A stretch of 64,000 bases of DNA from Serendipita indica DSM 11827. Its lineage: Eukaryota; Basidiomycota; Agaricomycetes; Sebacinales; Serendipitaceae. The first letter of the stretch is position 1; every line of letters starts with the position of its first letter. The stretch covers positions 1,054,001-1,118,000 of the forward strand of contig CAJVGD010000001.1 in assembly GCA_910890315.1 (NCBI GenBank), in the 5' to 3' direction. Below, in pieces: positions 24,749 to 35,120 of the stretch. The translations under genes and the position numbers were made by a program. Below the pieces are notes generated by a model that did no database searches, had not been told where the DNA came from, and worked only from the letters and a program-made list of their open reading frames with translations.

Positions 24749-25748
24749 ATGTCCGGTAGAGCGCCTCATACTCCCGACTTTGGTCTCTTCACCTCGCTGC
24801 GATACGACATTCAACTCCTAGACGTGAAAGAAAATACGGCACTGTCAGGAAACGGGGAGCCTTCGCCGTTCTACAACGTTATATTCCATTATGAACGTCT
24901 TGTAGAGGCATTGGATCACTTTGGATGGAGGTTTATCGATAGCGCTCGGGGAGAAGGAACGTATCCTCAAACGTTTGAGCCCATCAGTACTACTGAAAAG
25001 TTCAGGAAGAGGCTTGAAGAGGATGTAAATGGCTATTTTGCAGCGCGGTCAGACATCAAACCAAATACGCCACTCAGGGTAAGTGGCTTCCATCAGGTCG
25101 TATCTCCATTAACTCGTCGCTTGAGTTACGCCCGGTGCTTCATCATACGGCGGAATTTATCATTGAGATCACCCCCACGCCTCCTGTCACGCTCCAGAAT
25201 CTCTTTCCTCGAGTCCCTTACCGTCGCCATCCACGCTGGTAGGTGATAGCACAGGAGGCTCTCCGTTATTCAATATAGCCATGCCGTATACTGTTGTTCT
25301 CGACACCCAATCGACTACTCCCTCGAGTTACACATCACACAAGACAACGGCGCGGCCGCATTACGATGCCGCGCGGCAGCGAGTCGGCCTTGATGGTGCA
25401 AAATCAAATCAGAAATTTGAATTCGACCCAGAGAACACAGAGGTTCTGGTTTGGAATCACGAACGGCAGATAATGGAGGGGAGCCGGACAAACGTCTATT
25501 TTTACCGCCCTCTCACTACAGAGCCATCTACAGTCGCAGAAGATCGCAAATACAACGAAGATGGCCATGAATGGGTTACACCGACACTCGGAACAGGATG
25601 CCTCGTCGGGACAGGTCGTCGATGGCTATTGGGGCAACACATGGTCGGAGAACGAGATGTTACAGTAGAAGAGGTAAAAGATGGAGAGATTGTCCTGCTC
25701 AGCAACGGTGTGAGGGGGGTTTGGGCAGGGAAGATTTGCCTCGTCTAA
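24749..25748 (+). CDS. ABZ2: Aminodeoxychorismate lyase (PLP fold type IV), Abz2-like
   Basis: Exon 1 (24749-25078) encodes LFTSLRYDIQLL and the helix ERLVEALDHFGW; exon 2 runs from 25126. The C-terminal half has the type-IV PLP-enzyme motif VWNHERQIMEGSRTNVYF, where Glu precedes the conserved Ser/Thr, followed by WVTPTLGTGCLVGTGRRWLL and GEIVLLSNGVRGVW. TSHKTTARPHYDAA carries the expected active-site Lys. The enzyme cleaves 4-amino-4-deoxychorismate to p-aminobenzoate and pyruvate for folate synthesis. The frame breaks near 25200-25210 with no intron. One extra T in the CTCTTTCC run would join ...TLQNLF to SSSPLPSPSTLVG.... This looks like a homopolymer error, not a dead gene. Confidence 0.75.
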
Positions 25749-26092
25749 CTTGATCCTGACCACAACAACGGCCCTTGCCAATAAAATAAAGCTTTTGTAC
25801 ACGAGCGCAATGTTTTCACTGGCTCTTGTTTGCCAGATGATAGCCAAGCGGCCCGAGCAGATCCTCTAACCCCGCTCAACTTCGGCCGTCATCAGCGCCT
25901 AACTTGTGTCGCTCATATGGATAAATAAAGCGGTGCCAGAGCAACCGCGTGTTTTGCTAGCAGCGAGGTTACAAATCCATCACACCTCATTTGGCCGCGC
26001 TAAACATCTTGGACGCTCTCTCGTCACAAGAGAACCCTCTAAACCTCAATAACGTACTATTAAGGGGCTCTAAAACTCTGAAAGAGCAAGAA
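25749..26092. other. Intergenic, ABZ2 3' flank and P450 promoter
   Basis: Contains AATAAA at 25780-25795, a plausible polyadenylation signal for the upstream gene, and an AT-rich GGATAAATAAA element near 25920 that may serve the P450. An open frame continues upstream of the P450 ATG but lacks a start codon. Confidence 0.35.
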
Positions 26093-28388
26093 ATGGCCGG
26101 TAGCGTCATCGACCATGCTCACGTTTGGATGGGGTATCTGGCGCGTCCTCGGGAGCTTCTTGCAAGGTCTTATGACGGTATATGGGAGCTCATATCAAAT
26201 GGGACCCTTGTATATATACCTGGGCTGTCTAAAACGATCCATATCGGACCAAGAGAGGTCGCGTTGGGTCTCGCGGTGGGCATCCCTGCGCTGAGCGTCA
26301 CAAGGTACTTGGTGTACTTTGTGACGGGCTATATCAAGTATAGAATGCAGGCTAGCAAGACGGGTCTACCCATGGTCTCAGTTCCGTACGTAATGCTGTT
26401 CCGACAATCCCTGAGGCAGGTGCTGACTATAATTAGGTATCTAGAGACAAACATCTTCTTCTCCAATCTCGTTCGAACCAATACCTATAAACGTTTGTTC
26501 GGTATGCTCCCTTCATGGTCAAAGCGTTGGGCGAGATGGGTCCGTCCAGAGTGGAGGTGGATTGCAAAATATAGGTTTGTGCCCTTGAAAATGAGTTTAT
26601 TACCAAGCTGAAGATCTCTATATTTAGCATTCACGCTGACATGGGCGATATCTTCCAAGTCGTTACTCCAGAGCAGATCAACGTCAATATTGCAGATGCA
26701 GACGTCCTTATGGATGTCCTCAATCGACGAACAGAGTTTACGAAATACCAGCCGATCAATGGTGCGCTTTCGTTTTAATCTTGCAATCCCCTACCGCTGA
26801 CTCCCTCGCAGGTATCGTCGCTGTTTTCGGAGAAAATGTGCTTACGGTGTGCTATATTTCTACTGGATGTGCATAATGTATGGCTGACGGCTATCCAATA
26901 GGTTGAACACCATGATTGGACACGCCATCGTAAAGTCATTGGACCCTCGTTTAGCGAAAGCACCAACGCCATTGTCTGGAACGAAACGATTCGACAAGCC
27001 AGTGCTATGCTCCGCTACTGGCGCAACACTCCGCCGAGTGACCACAAGCTCTTGCTGCACTCGCTCAAACTGGTCGGCTTAAACGTCATGTCCTATGTCG
27101 AGTTCGGCATTCCACTTCCGTTTGATCACGAAAAGGACGTGACGGTTATTGAGAGGTATCTACGAGAAACGCGGCACGCAAAGGGAAGAGTGTAGCGACA
27201 AAGTACACATTCCGAGAGGCATTTGGGCTCATTACGAATGATTTCCGCAAGATGATTGGGGCCCTCATTGCGCCCAAATGGCTTTTGCCGCTGTTAGGAA
27301 ACGAGTTTGGACAGATGCTCGACGCAAAGGCCGCAATTGATAGCTATATCCATGCCATTTTGGAACGCGAAGAAAGCGCACCTGGACAAAATGTTAGTGA
27401 GAGTGGAAAGGAGACCCTCATCTCTGCACTAGTGAAGGCCAACGCCGAGGCGATGGCTGAGGAGGCTACTGGTTCACCTCGCGCTGGGCTGAGCAATAGC
27501 GAGATCCTGGTACGCTTATTAAAATCATCTTTGAAGATGAATCTAAAGTCGATTGACCACATGGACGTCTAGGGAAACGTGTACGTGATGATCCTCGCGG
27601 CGCTGGACACTACCTCGACGGCACTCCAATTCGCACTCATCAACCTTGCCATTCACCAAGACAAGCAAGCTTGGCTACACGAGCAACTTGACAAGGACCT
27701 AGCCTCTGCTGAAGTCCCTCTGAGTGCCGACCCAGCTACATGGGAGTATGACACTCTCTTTCGGAAGCTGACAGGTCCAATGTGTGTCGCTGTACGTTTG
27801 CATTCTCTCGGCTGCTACTATTCTGAATATTAAACGTGACGATAGTACGAGACACTTCGCACCCACCCATCGATTCCTGCCACCCTCCGGTGGACAGGAT
27901 CCGAACCCCGCACGATTACTTGGCACGAAGACCCGCTCAAGTCACCACGACACATTGTGCTACCGGCCCAAAGCGTCGTCGTCCTCAACTTTGTAGGCGT
28001 GCAGTACAATCCCAAATACTGGGGCCTCGACGCAGCAGAGTACAAACCCGAAAGGTGGGCAATGGAATCTTACACACACGAGGAGCAGAAGGATCAAGGT
28101 ATCCAACCGTCTGCCAAATTTCCTGGCGTCCGTCGTCCTCCAAGAGGTGCATTCTTACCGTGGAGTGAAGGATTCAGAGCGTGTCTGGGAAGAAGGTTTG
28201 CCGAGACACAAATGGCGGCTGTTCTTGCGGTTTTATTCTCCCAATACCGGTGCGAGATCCGTCAACAGCCGGGGGAGACGTCGGAAGGAGCCAAGAGGCG
28301 AGCCCAGCGGGCCCTCGATGGCGCTACAATGCAAATGAGTTTGGCTGCTCGTGACCGCATCGAGCTTGTCTGGGTACCAAGGAAATGA
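26093..28388 (+). CDS. Cytochrome P450 monooxygenase
   Basis: Eight exons (26093-26385, 26437-26574, 26628-26761, 26812-26846, 26902-27155, 27191-27509, 27573-27791, 27846-28388) give 644 aa. An N-terminal membrane anchor is seen (ALGLAVGIPALSVTRYLVYFV). Diagnostic P450 parts are all intact: WTRHRKVIGPSF (C-helix), ILAALDTTSTAL (I-helix, oxygen activation), ETLR (K-helix ExxR), PERW, and the haem-binding loop PWSEGFRACLGRRFAE with the thiolate Cys. Substrate cannot be told. At 644 aa it is longer than most P450s because of ~90 extra residues before the anchor. Intron 27156-27190 is only 35 nt. An alternative start further upstream lacks an ATG. Confidence 0.9.
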
Positions 28389-28519
28389 CATGTACCTATG
28401 TTGCCTGTGCCAACAACTTATTGAAAGCGACCGCATTGTTCAAGAGTTAATCTTATTTCTAGGGTGGGAGCAAAATACAAGCCTTCACAGCTAACAAGTG
28501 AAGCACCGATATTGGTAGT

Positions 28520-29302
28520 TTATCGGTCCTCGGCCCATTCGTTCTCCTTCTTGATCTGAGCCTGGAACATTGTCAGTCTCTGAGGGGAACAAAGTTTCGA
28601 TAGATGGGTCTACCTCTTCTTCTGGCGTGAAGTCGTTGACAATGTTGAATAGCTTGCGAATCTCCTCGGGAGACTTGCCCTTGATCATGTTGGCAACCGT
28701 CTTACATCCGACGTCACTAAAGGGTCATTGTCAGCTGGGGTCCTGCCAACGAAGGCTGCTTGCGATCTGACTAAGGATAGACGGCGAGACGTTTGATTTG
28801 TGTGGCAAGTGTGGCAAAAGGAAGAAACGCACAGCAGAGGCTTGATATCGAGATAGTTTGCCGCCAAGATGATCTCAAACAACATCTCCTGGTCGACTGT
28901 GATGAATTTTTGGTCCCATTCCGAGATATCGGTCGTGCGCTTGCGAGACTCGTCCGCCGATGGCTCATCACCTGTTGGCAGGGGATCCGTCTGGTGGTGG
29001 TCGCAGTACTCGAGGACCTATACCGCGCGGGCCATTGTGAGTAAGGGCTGGAGCCTGCGTGCATTGTGCTCACCTTTCTCAAGACGGGCGCAGTCACATT
29101 TGGGAGTGGGATTGGCTGATCAGACTCTCCAACGTCTACAGAAGAGTGAATAAGATCAGCATTCGTTGCAGTTGGCGTCTTGGAACGCGTGAGGGGAGAG
29201 AGCGGCACCTTCCAGCATGTTCTTGATGAGGACGCTGCGCTGGGCAACCACCTTTTCGACGCGGAATTGTTCATTATCAGAGGTGACGAGAGTGACTGTC
29301 AT
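28520..29302 (-). CDS. SKP1: SKP1, SCF ubiquitin ligase adaptor, canonical copy (copy 3)
   Basis: Exons 29209-29302, 29074-29135, 28833-29017, 28614-28716 and 28520-28561 give 161 aa. All Skp1 hallmarks are intact: [105 protein letters not shown] and the terminal [13 protein letters not shown] that contacts the F-box. It is probably the functional housekeeping copy. It shares a 126-bp divergent upstream region with the bL27m gene. Confidence 0.93.
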
Positions 29303-29428
29303 CGTTGTCAAAGTTGGACAAAAGGGCAAAGATGTGGGCGGGTCGAAGGTGCAAAAGGCGCTGGGGGTTTTGGACAGCGTCTGTTCCAGTCTCTCCGCCT
29401 TTTATCCCCGCAGAGACTTCAATATCAA

Positions 29429-30007
29429 ATGATTACTTCGTGTACGTCTGCACTGACTCGCATTCGCTGCTCAACGCCCGCGCCTCCAGCCTGGCAGTGC
29501 CTGTCGAGACAGCTGAACATCCCCTGGGCTCTCCCAAACGCCCTGGGACAAATTAGAACAGCAACAAAACGCGCAGGAGGCAGCATCAAGAACCATGGAG
29601 GATCCGCCGGCCGGCGTTTGGGTATTAAAAAGTTTTCAGGTCAGTCTTGGACAACAGCCATCAGCACAGTTCTAACAGTTATTCACACAGACGAGTTTGT
29701 CACTCCAGGCTCAATCATCGTACGCCAGCGCGGTACAAAATTTCATCCAGGACAGCATGTAAGTCCACTTGTTCGCCCACGCCCCACATCCTAATATGAC
29801 ACACAGGTATTGATGGGAAGAGACCATACTCTGTATGCAGCTGTACCAGGATATGTCCGGTTCTATATCCAGACCTCGGGCCGCTTCTCGAGAAAATATG
29901 TCGGCTTGGTCCTCGATAGAGGCGAACGACTACCAAGAGACGAAGCCGAACACGGTCGTAGTCGATATTTTGGGCTCGTCGAGCTCAACGGCGTGGAGAC
30001 GGCCTGA
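29429..30007 (+). CDS. MRP7: Mitochondrial large ribosomal subunit protein bL27m
   Basis: Exons 29429-29639, 29691-29758 and 29807-30007 give 159 aa. After a ~45-residue basic presequence comes the bL27 core: [28 protein letters not shown], then [28 protein letters not shown]. The C-terminal extension [32 protein letters not shown] is typical of fungal Mrp7. It sits at the peptidyl transferase region of the mitoribosome. Introns are short with standard ends. Confidence 0.9.
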
Positions 30008-30523
30008 GTATCCTTATTTCATTTTCGCTTCATATGAATCTCACTGCTATAATACAACATCACCCAGGAGCGTGAGAGATACAATAACACGACAAGGACA
30101 TCAGTGATATAGTCTACTCGACGAGTTCGTCTCCACTCGCAGCCAGTCGCTACTCATGATACACCCGACATGTCTAACGATTTCTACTGATTACATGGAC
30201 ATCCTAATTTTCTTGTGAAAATAAAGGGGGTGTGCCACTAGGTACAGTGAGCTGTTTGCCATGCGTCGCGATTCCCAGTATCTACCTTCCAATCAATACG
30301 GGATACGCTAAGCATCACACAACTTTATTGTCGCCTCAGAATGTTTCCCTGGTCAAAGGCCTGGGTACACATTTCCCCGGGATGGGGATATGTCTTGTCT
30401 TTACTCATGATTTATCGAGGATTTGCACTGTTTCGAGGCAATTATTTATGATATCAACTGAGAACTAGAAGTGAAAACATTGCACGAAGTATCCGCAGCC
30501 AATTGCCGACATCGATAGATACC
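30008..30523. other. Intergenic between convergent bL27m and SKP1 copy 4
   Basis: A 516-bp region between two convergent stop codons. It should hold two 3' ends. No gene, repeat or RNA structure recognised. Confidence 0.4.
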
Positions 30524-31287
30524 TCATCGGTCTTCAGCCCATTCAGCCTCCTTCCTGATCTGAGCCTGGAATAGCTTCAGTTTTTGAAAATTGTAACAAT
30601 TCAAAGTATATCTGTACCTCTTCTTCGGGAGTAAAGTTGTTGACAATGTTGAACAGCTTGCGAATTTCCTCCGGAGACTTGCCCTTGATCATGTTCGCTA
30701 CAGTCTTGCATCCAATGTCACTACATGGAAATTATCAGTTGAGGCTTTACAACAGGACTTGTAGTTGATATCCACCCAGCGACAGCGTTGCAGGCGGTGA
30801 GGCATTGGACTCGTGGAACATTGAGGCGAACGTACAGTAAAGGTTTCATTTCGAGGTAGTTTGCAGCTAAAATAATCTCAAATAGCATCTCCTGGTCGAC
30901 AGTGATGAACTTTTGGTCCCACTCCGAGATGTGGGTCGTGCGGCTGCGCGACCCGTCATCATACGGCGGGAGGGGATCATTTTTGTGATGTTCGCAGTAT
31001 TCCAAGATCTATTATGTACAGCCTATCGTCAATACGGGCTAGAGCCTCCGTGCGCAGTGCCCACCTTTCTCAGGACGGACGCGGTCACATTGGGAAGCGG
31101 AATAGGTCTATCTCCAGCATCTGTACGTGATTAAATCGTATCAGCATTCAGCCCTGGGCTGCGCCTAGCACGCGCGAAGAGAGAGAACGGCACTTTCAAC
31201 CATGTCCTCGATGAGGGCGATACGCTGAGCGACAAGTTTCTCGACACAGAACTGTTCGTTATCAGAGGTGACGATAGTGATAGACAT
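30524..31287 (-). CDS. SKP1-like protein, copy 4
   Basis: Exons 31194-31287, 31065-31120, 30836-31008, 30618-30720 and 30524-30565 give 155 aa, very close to copy 3 in sequence and identical in intron positions and phases. [77 protein letters not shown] and [13 protein letters not shown] are present. It differs mainly in the acidic loop, which is shorter, and in a few surface residues. The high identity to copy 3 implies recent duplication. It should still bind F-box proteins, unlike copies 1 and 2 where the last helix is changed. Confidence 0.9.
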
Positions 31288-31610
31288 GGGAATGAGGGAG
31301 ACGTTGGGTAGGTTGGAGGAACAAGAGAGGCTGGCTGAGTTTGGATGGCGCCCGTTCTGTTTGGCTTTTATCCCGTCAAGGGCCCAATATCTGATCAAAT
31401 AATGGTGTCGATAATGAGGTAGCTCTTGTTCTCTACTCAGTGCTCACGCCTGAGGCGGCCCGGGCAATTTATTGTATCTCCGTCTCCGTACTAACCCGAC
31501 TGGCAGAGTTAAGCATGAAGAGTACAATGAAATTAACATGACAGATTACAGAGTCCAGGCATTATTGTTGAATCCGGGCCAAAGGGAAACAGAGCGAGTG
31601 GTAATGTGGA
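31288..31610. promoter_or_regulatory. Upstream region of SKP1 copy 4 and 3' flank of permease A
   Basis: The stretch at 31290-31390 next to the SKP1 start resembles a pyrimidine-rich leader on the minus strand. Nothing else is recognisable. Confidence 0.35.
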
Positions 31611-34600
31611 TCAGTTGAGGACTCGTTTCCACCATGATTGCGGTGGTTGTCCTGCTTTTCGCATGAAATAATCCTCCTCTTCCAGGTCGATCTCCCGTTT
31701 TCCCTCTTGGAGATTGATCTTGTCGAGCGGTACAAACGTACCGTGCTTAAAGTACTTCCAAAATCCAACCAGCGCAAAGAACCACGGAAAGAGGACGTAG
31801 GCCGCAATGAGCCCTCCTACATGTCGCTTAACAAAGCTCTCGTACCCCTGAATCACCCGTGAGCAAAGTCATTGAACGAAAATATCAAGTAACGCACCTT
31901 GAAGATGGCAAATATGACCGTAACTATCAACGAGAACCAAGTTCCATATGGATGTAGAGGTGCAAGGTATTTTAATGTGCTTAGAGGTTGATTCTGTGCC
32001 TGAAGAGCTTGCCGGAATCGAATGTGTGCCCAAAAGATGCAAACTAAACTCTGTCAACTTATGCTTCATCACAGCATTGCGTTACTTACTCCAGCTAAGA
32101 GACCCGGCGGTTGCTGAAAGACGAATGAGACGAATTAATCACATAGCCAAGGCACTCACTCGACACATCCACAAAGAAGTCAAACGCTAGAGGGGGTCAG
32201 TCAACGGGTAATGATTCCTGAACTACGCACCATGGTTTGCCTTGCCATCATTCTGTCCAAGGTAGCTGAGGAAACACCATGCAGAGCATGCGGCTAGTGC
32301 TAGAAGAGGGCGTCCACCTACGGCGAGCTTGGTAAGAATCTTTGGCGCCTGCCCATCGAGTGCAAGACCGTAAAGGAGACGTGATCCTGTGTAAATGTTG
32401 GAGGTCGCTGCAGAGAGTGCAAACATAATGATCGTTCTAAAGCTGAGTGAGCATCCAAGGTATCGAATGAAGAAAGAACTCACGAGTTGATGACAGGAAC
32501 GAGCGCTCGTGCAGATAGATTATTGGCAGCTTCTCATCGTTCAGAGAGGTTAAAGTGAGCGAGAAATGAACTGACCAATAATAAAAGGGGAAATTTGACC
32601 GCGTGACTGCCTACGACCAGTAAAGGTATCATCTACCGTGAGTGAGAATCCGATCCAGCAACACGAAGTAGCAGCATGTACCATTGCTGGCACAAATCAG
32701 GCCGATGATGAAAACGGTCCTATAGCTCAATCAGCAATCATTTCGGTCGAATTAGAGACGAACGCACGTGATGTATAGCGTAATGACGAGGCGATATGCT
32801 AGAAGAGATGAACTATTGGTTCACCTGCAACAAGCTTTGCGTACTTTGTTTGATGGCTAATCATGAGTAAGACAACGTGTTTCTATATAGGAACGCCTCA
32901 CCTTTCGGAACCGAAACACGTGGATTTGCTGCCTCACCAACGACGACACCAATCTTTCTCCGATTTGAGTCGGTGCACAGACCTTGTACGAATACTCACC
33001 AACTCCATGCCTTCGTATGCGAACAGGACCCGAACCAAGGTTGCCCAGAATCCAAGAAAAGTCTGCGTTGGGTTGGGATCAGGAACGTTGCCTCTGACTC
33101 CATGGCCCATTGGTCCAGCAGGAGGCTGCCAGTATCTGAACCCAATGCGTTCAAAGTTGCCCGATTTCAGACGGACCCCTCCAAGGTCCACGACGAGCCC
33201 AAAAAGAATGAGGACGATCAACGCGACCACCTTGAAGCTAAGCCTCACTCAGACTAGCCCGGTGCTACGCCCTCAGAACGCACCTTGAGAGCCAGAACTC
33301 CAACCGTCCAAAACCTCGAATCGCTCTGCAAATTCATCAGTTGTCATCGGTTTGTCTAGAGAAGACATACAGAAGGTTAACTCCAACAACTATACTTGGA
33401 TAAACATCAGATATCGGAAATATGGACCAGCCTCACCAACTACAACTACTCATATTCAGCGTGGTACAATTGTGAATGATAGATGCTCACTGAAGATTAC
33501 CCTCCATGCTGCAGAAGGGACTGGGTTGATGCTAGGTCGATCGGTAGTGTCATTGATATAGGACATGACTATTCAGGCAGTATTTAGCATTGGACCGAAA
33601 TTATTCTTGATGCATTAACCTATGGCTGCCGTATTGATGTGAGACGGTGGGACGAAGATGAATCGACACAAATATGTCCAACCCAGCCCGAAGCCTATGC
33701 TATTGGATGATTTAGAGACAGTTATTTATGATAGAAATTGAGGACTTACGCCGGATGCACGTAGCGAGAAATGAGACCGATGAACCCCTTTTTGTGAGGC
33801 AGGTAGGACGAAAGTTCGCATAGAGAAGTCATCATACAGTAGCTGTGGGCGTTAAGAGATCGTTGCAAAGTGAAGAGCAACTTACGCGACAAAGCCTGCC
33901 AGCTCGAGTGTCAGATATAGACTTGAGCAGCAAGGGTCTCATACCAAGAAAGATGTAAGCCAATAGGAGTCCCAATGGTCCACCTGTTATGGTTCGTGAG
34001 ATGGTAACCAGTTTCCAAACCTCCAAGTGCCCATACCCTGAGAGAGTGCGGTGCCAGAAGCCTATGGAATACAAATTTGTTCAGATAAAGGAGCTTGAGA
34101 ACGGAAAGAGGCAACTTACAACAAGTAATCCGGTGCCTAGCGTGCCTGGGTGTCGATGGTCAGTAAATGCCAGCATATTCGTCAGATTTCTCACCTCCAA
34201 GAGTTATCATGGTGACCTATCGAACGAAAATAGTCGTCAGTCATCCGCCGTGTCCATTCCGATGGGTTGCCGGTGCTCACGAGCGCCGATCAGAGCCGTT
34301 GAGGCTTGATGAGATGACTAAGCACTGACCTGATACGAGTTAAGTTCTCTCCTTAAAGTACGCTTCTTTCTTTCTTCTTCACGCCCAGCATAATCCTTCG
34401 GGGCAACCTGATGTACAACAACCGATTCATCGTCCATTTCGTCGCTGCCGCCATTATCCATGTACCCAGTAGCAGTCGGATTCATTTGGATGTGGGGTTG
34501 CCCTCCTCCAAAATTGCGAGCGTGGCTCGAGATGGGCGATGTTGGAGAATGTCCATATGCCGTTTGCTGTGGGCTACCACTCGAATGACTGTACGGCGAG

Positions 34601-34734
34601 AGGTCATGCATCCTGTAGTCGTCATACCGAGGCCCGAAACGATCTCTTGCGGAGCCTACAGCTGGTGGAGGGATTGGTGTGAGTGGACTAGGGATTTGAA
34701 ACGGTCGCGGGTCGGATTGTCCATAGAAGGACAT
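31611..34734 (-). CDS. Amino-acid permease, AAT/Dip5-type (tandem copy A)
   Basis: A 12-helix APC-superfamily permease split into many short exons. The first exon gives a ~135-residue cytosolic N-tail rich in Pro/Ser (MSFYGQSDPRPFQIPSP). Then come VTMITLGG/TLGTGLLV/GTALSQGGPLGLLLAYIFLG (TM1-2 signature), CELSSYLPHKKGFIGLISRYVHPA, GFRYWQPPAGPMGHG, FLGFWATLVRVLFAYEGMELV and AATSNIYTGSRLLYGLALDGQAPKILTK (TM8-9 region). The C-tail has the YIDL-type acidic end (DKINLQEGKREIDLEEEDYF). Such proton symporters import amino acids at the plasma membrane. The end at 31611 and start at 34734 are clear; inner exon borders were not all resolved. Substrate unknown. Confidence 0.8.
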
Positions 34735-35120
34735 GATAGAAGAATTTCTTGTTTTTCGAAAATGTCCTACAGAACAGCACGGAAATGGGTGAAGTTCAAT
34801 AGGTCGGCAGAGGTAAGGTCCAAGATGTGGGCGACAACTCCTCACTGTTTCTGGATGATTATCGTCGGAACTACCACAGAAGCTGGACCAGGGTAGTTCA
34901 CTGCCCAACTTGTCAGTCAAGCTCCGAGAGACGGTTCGTGCACTGCCAACGCCTGGGCGAGAGAACGAATCAAGGTTTCGTGGAAATACCAAGAAAATCC
35001 TGCAAGTGGGGGGCAAGGAAGACGGTCAATGGCCGCCTTTGGAGATCTCCTGCAGCCCCGATTCACACGGTGCGCAAAGCTCCGAGTCGGCGCCTATATT
35101 CTTCCCTTGTGCATATTACT
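34735..35120. promoter_or_regulatory. Gap between permeases A and B
   Basis: Holds the promoter of permease A and the 3' end of B. No TATA box or shared repeat with the other permease gaps was seen by eye. Confidence 0.35.
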
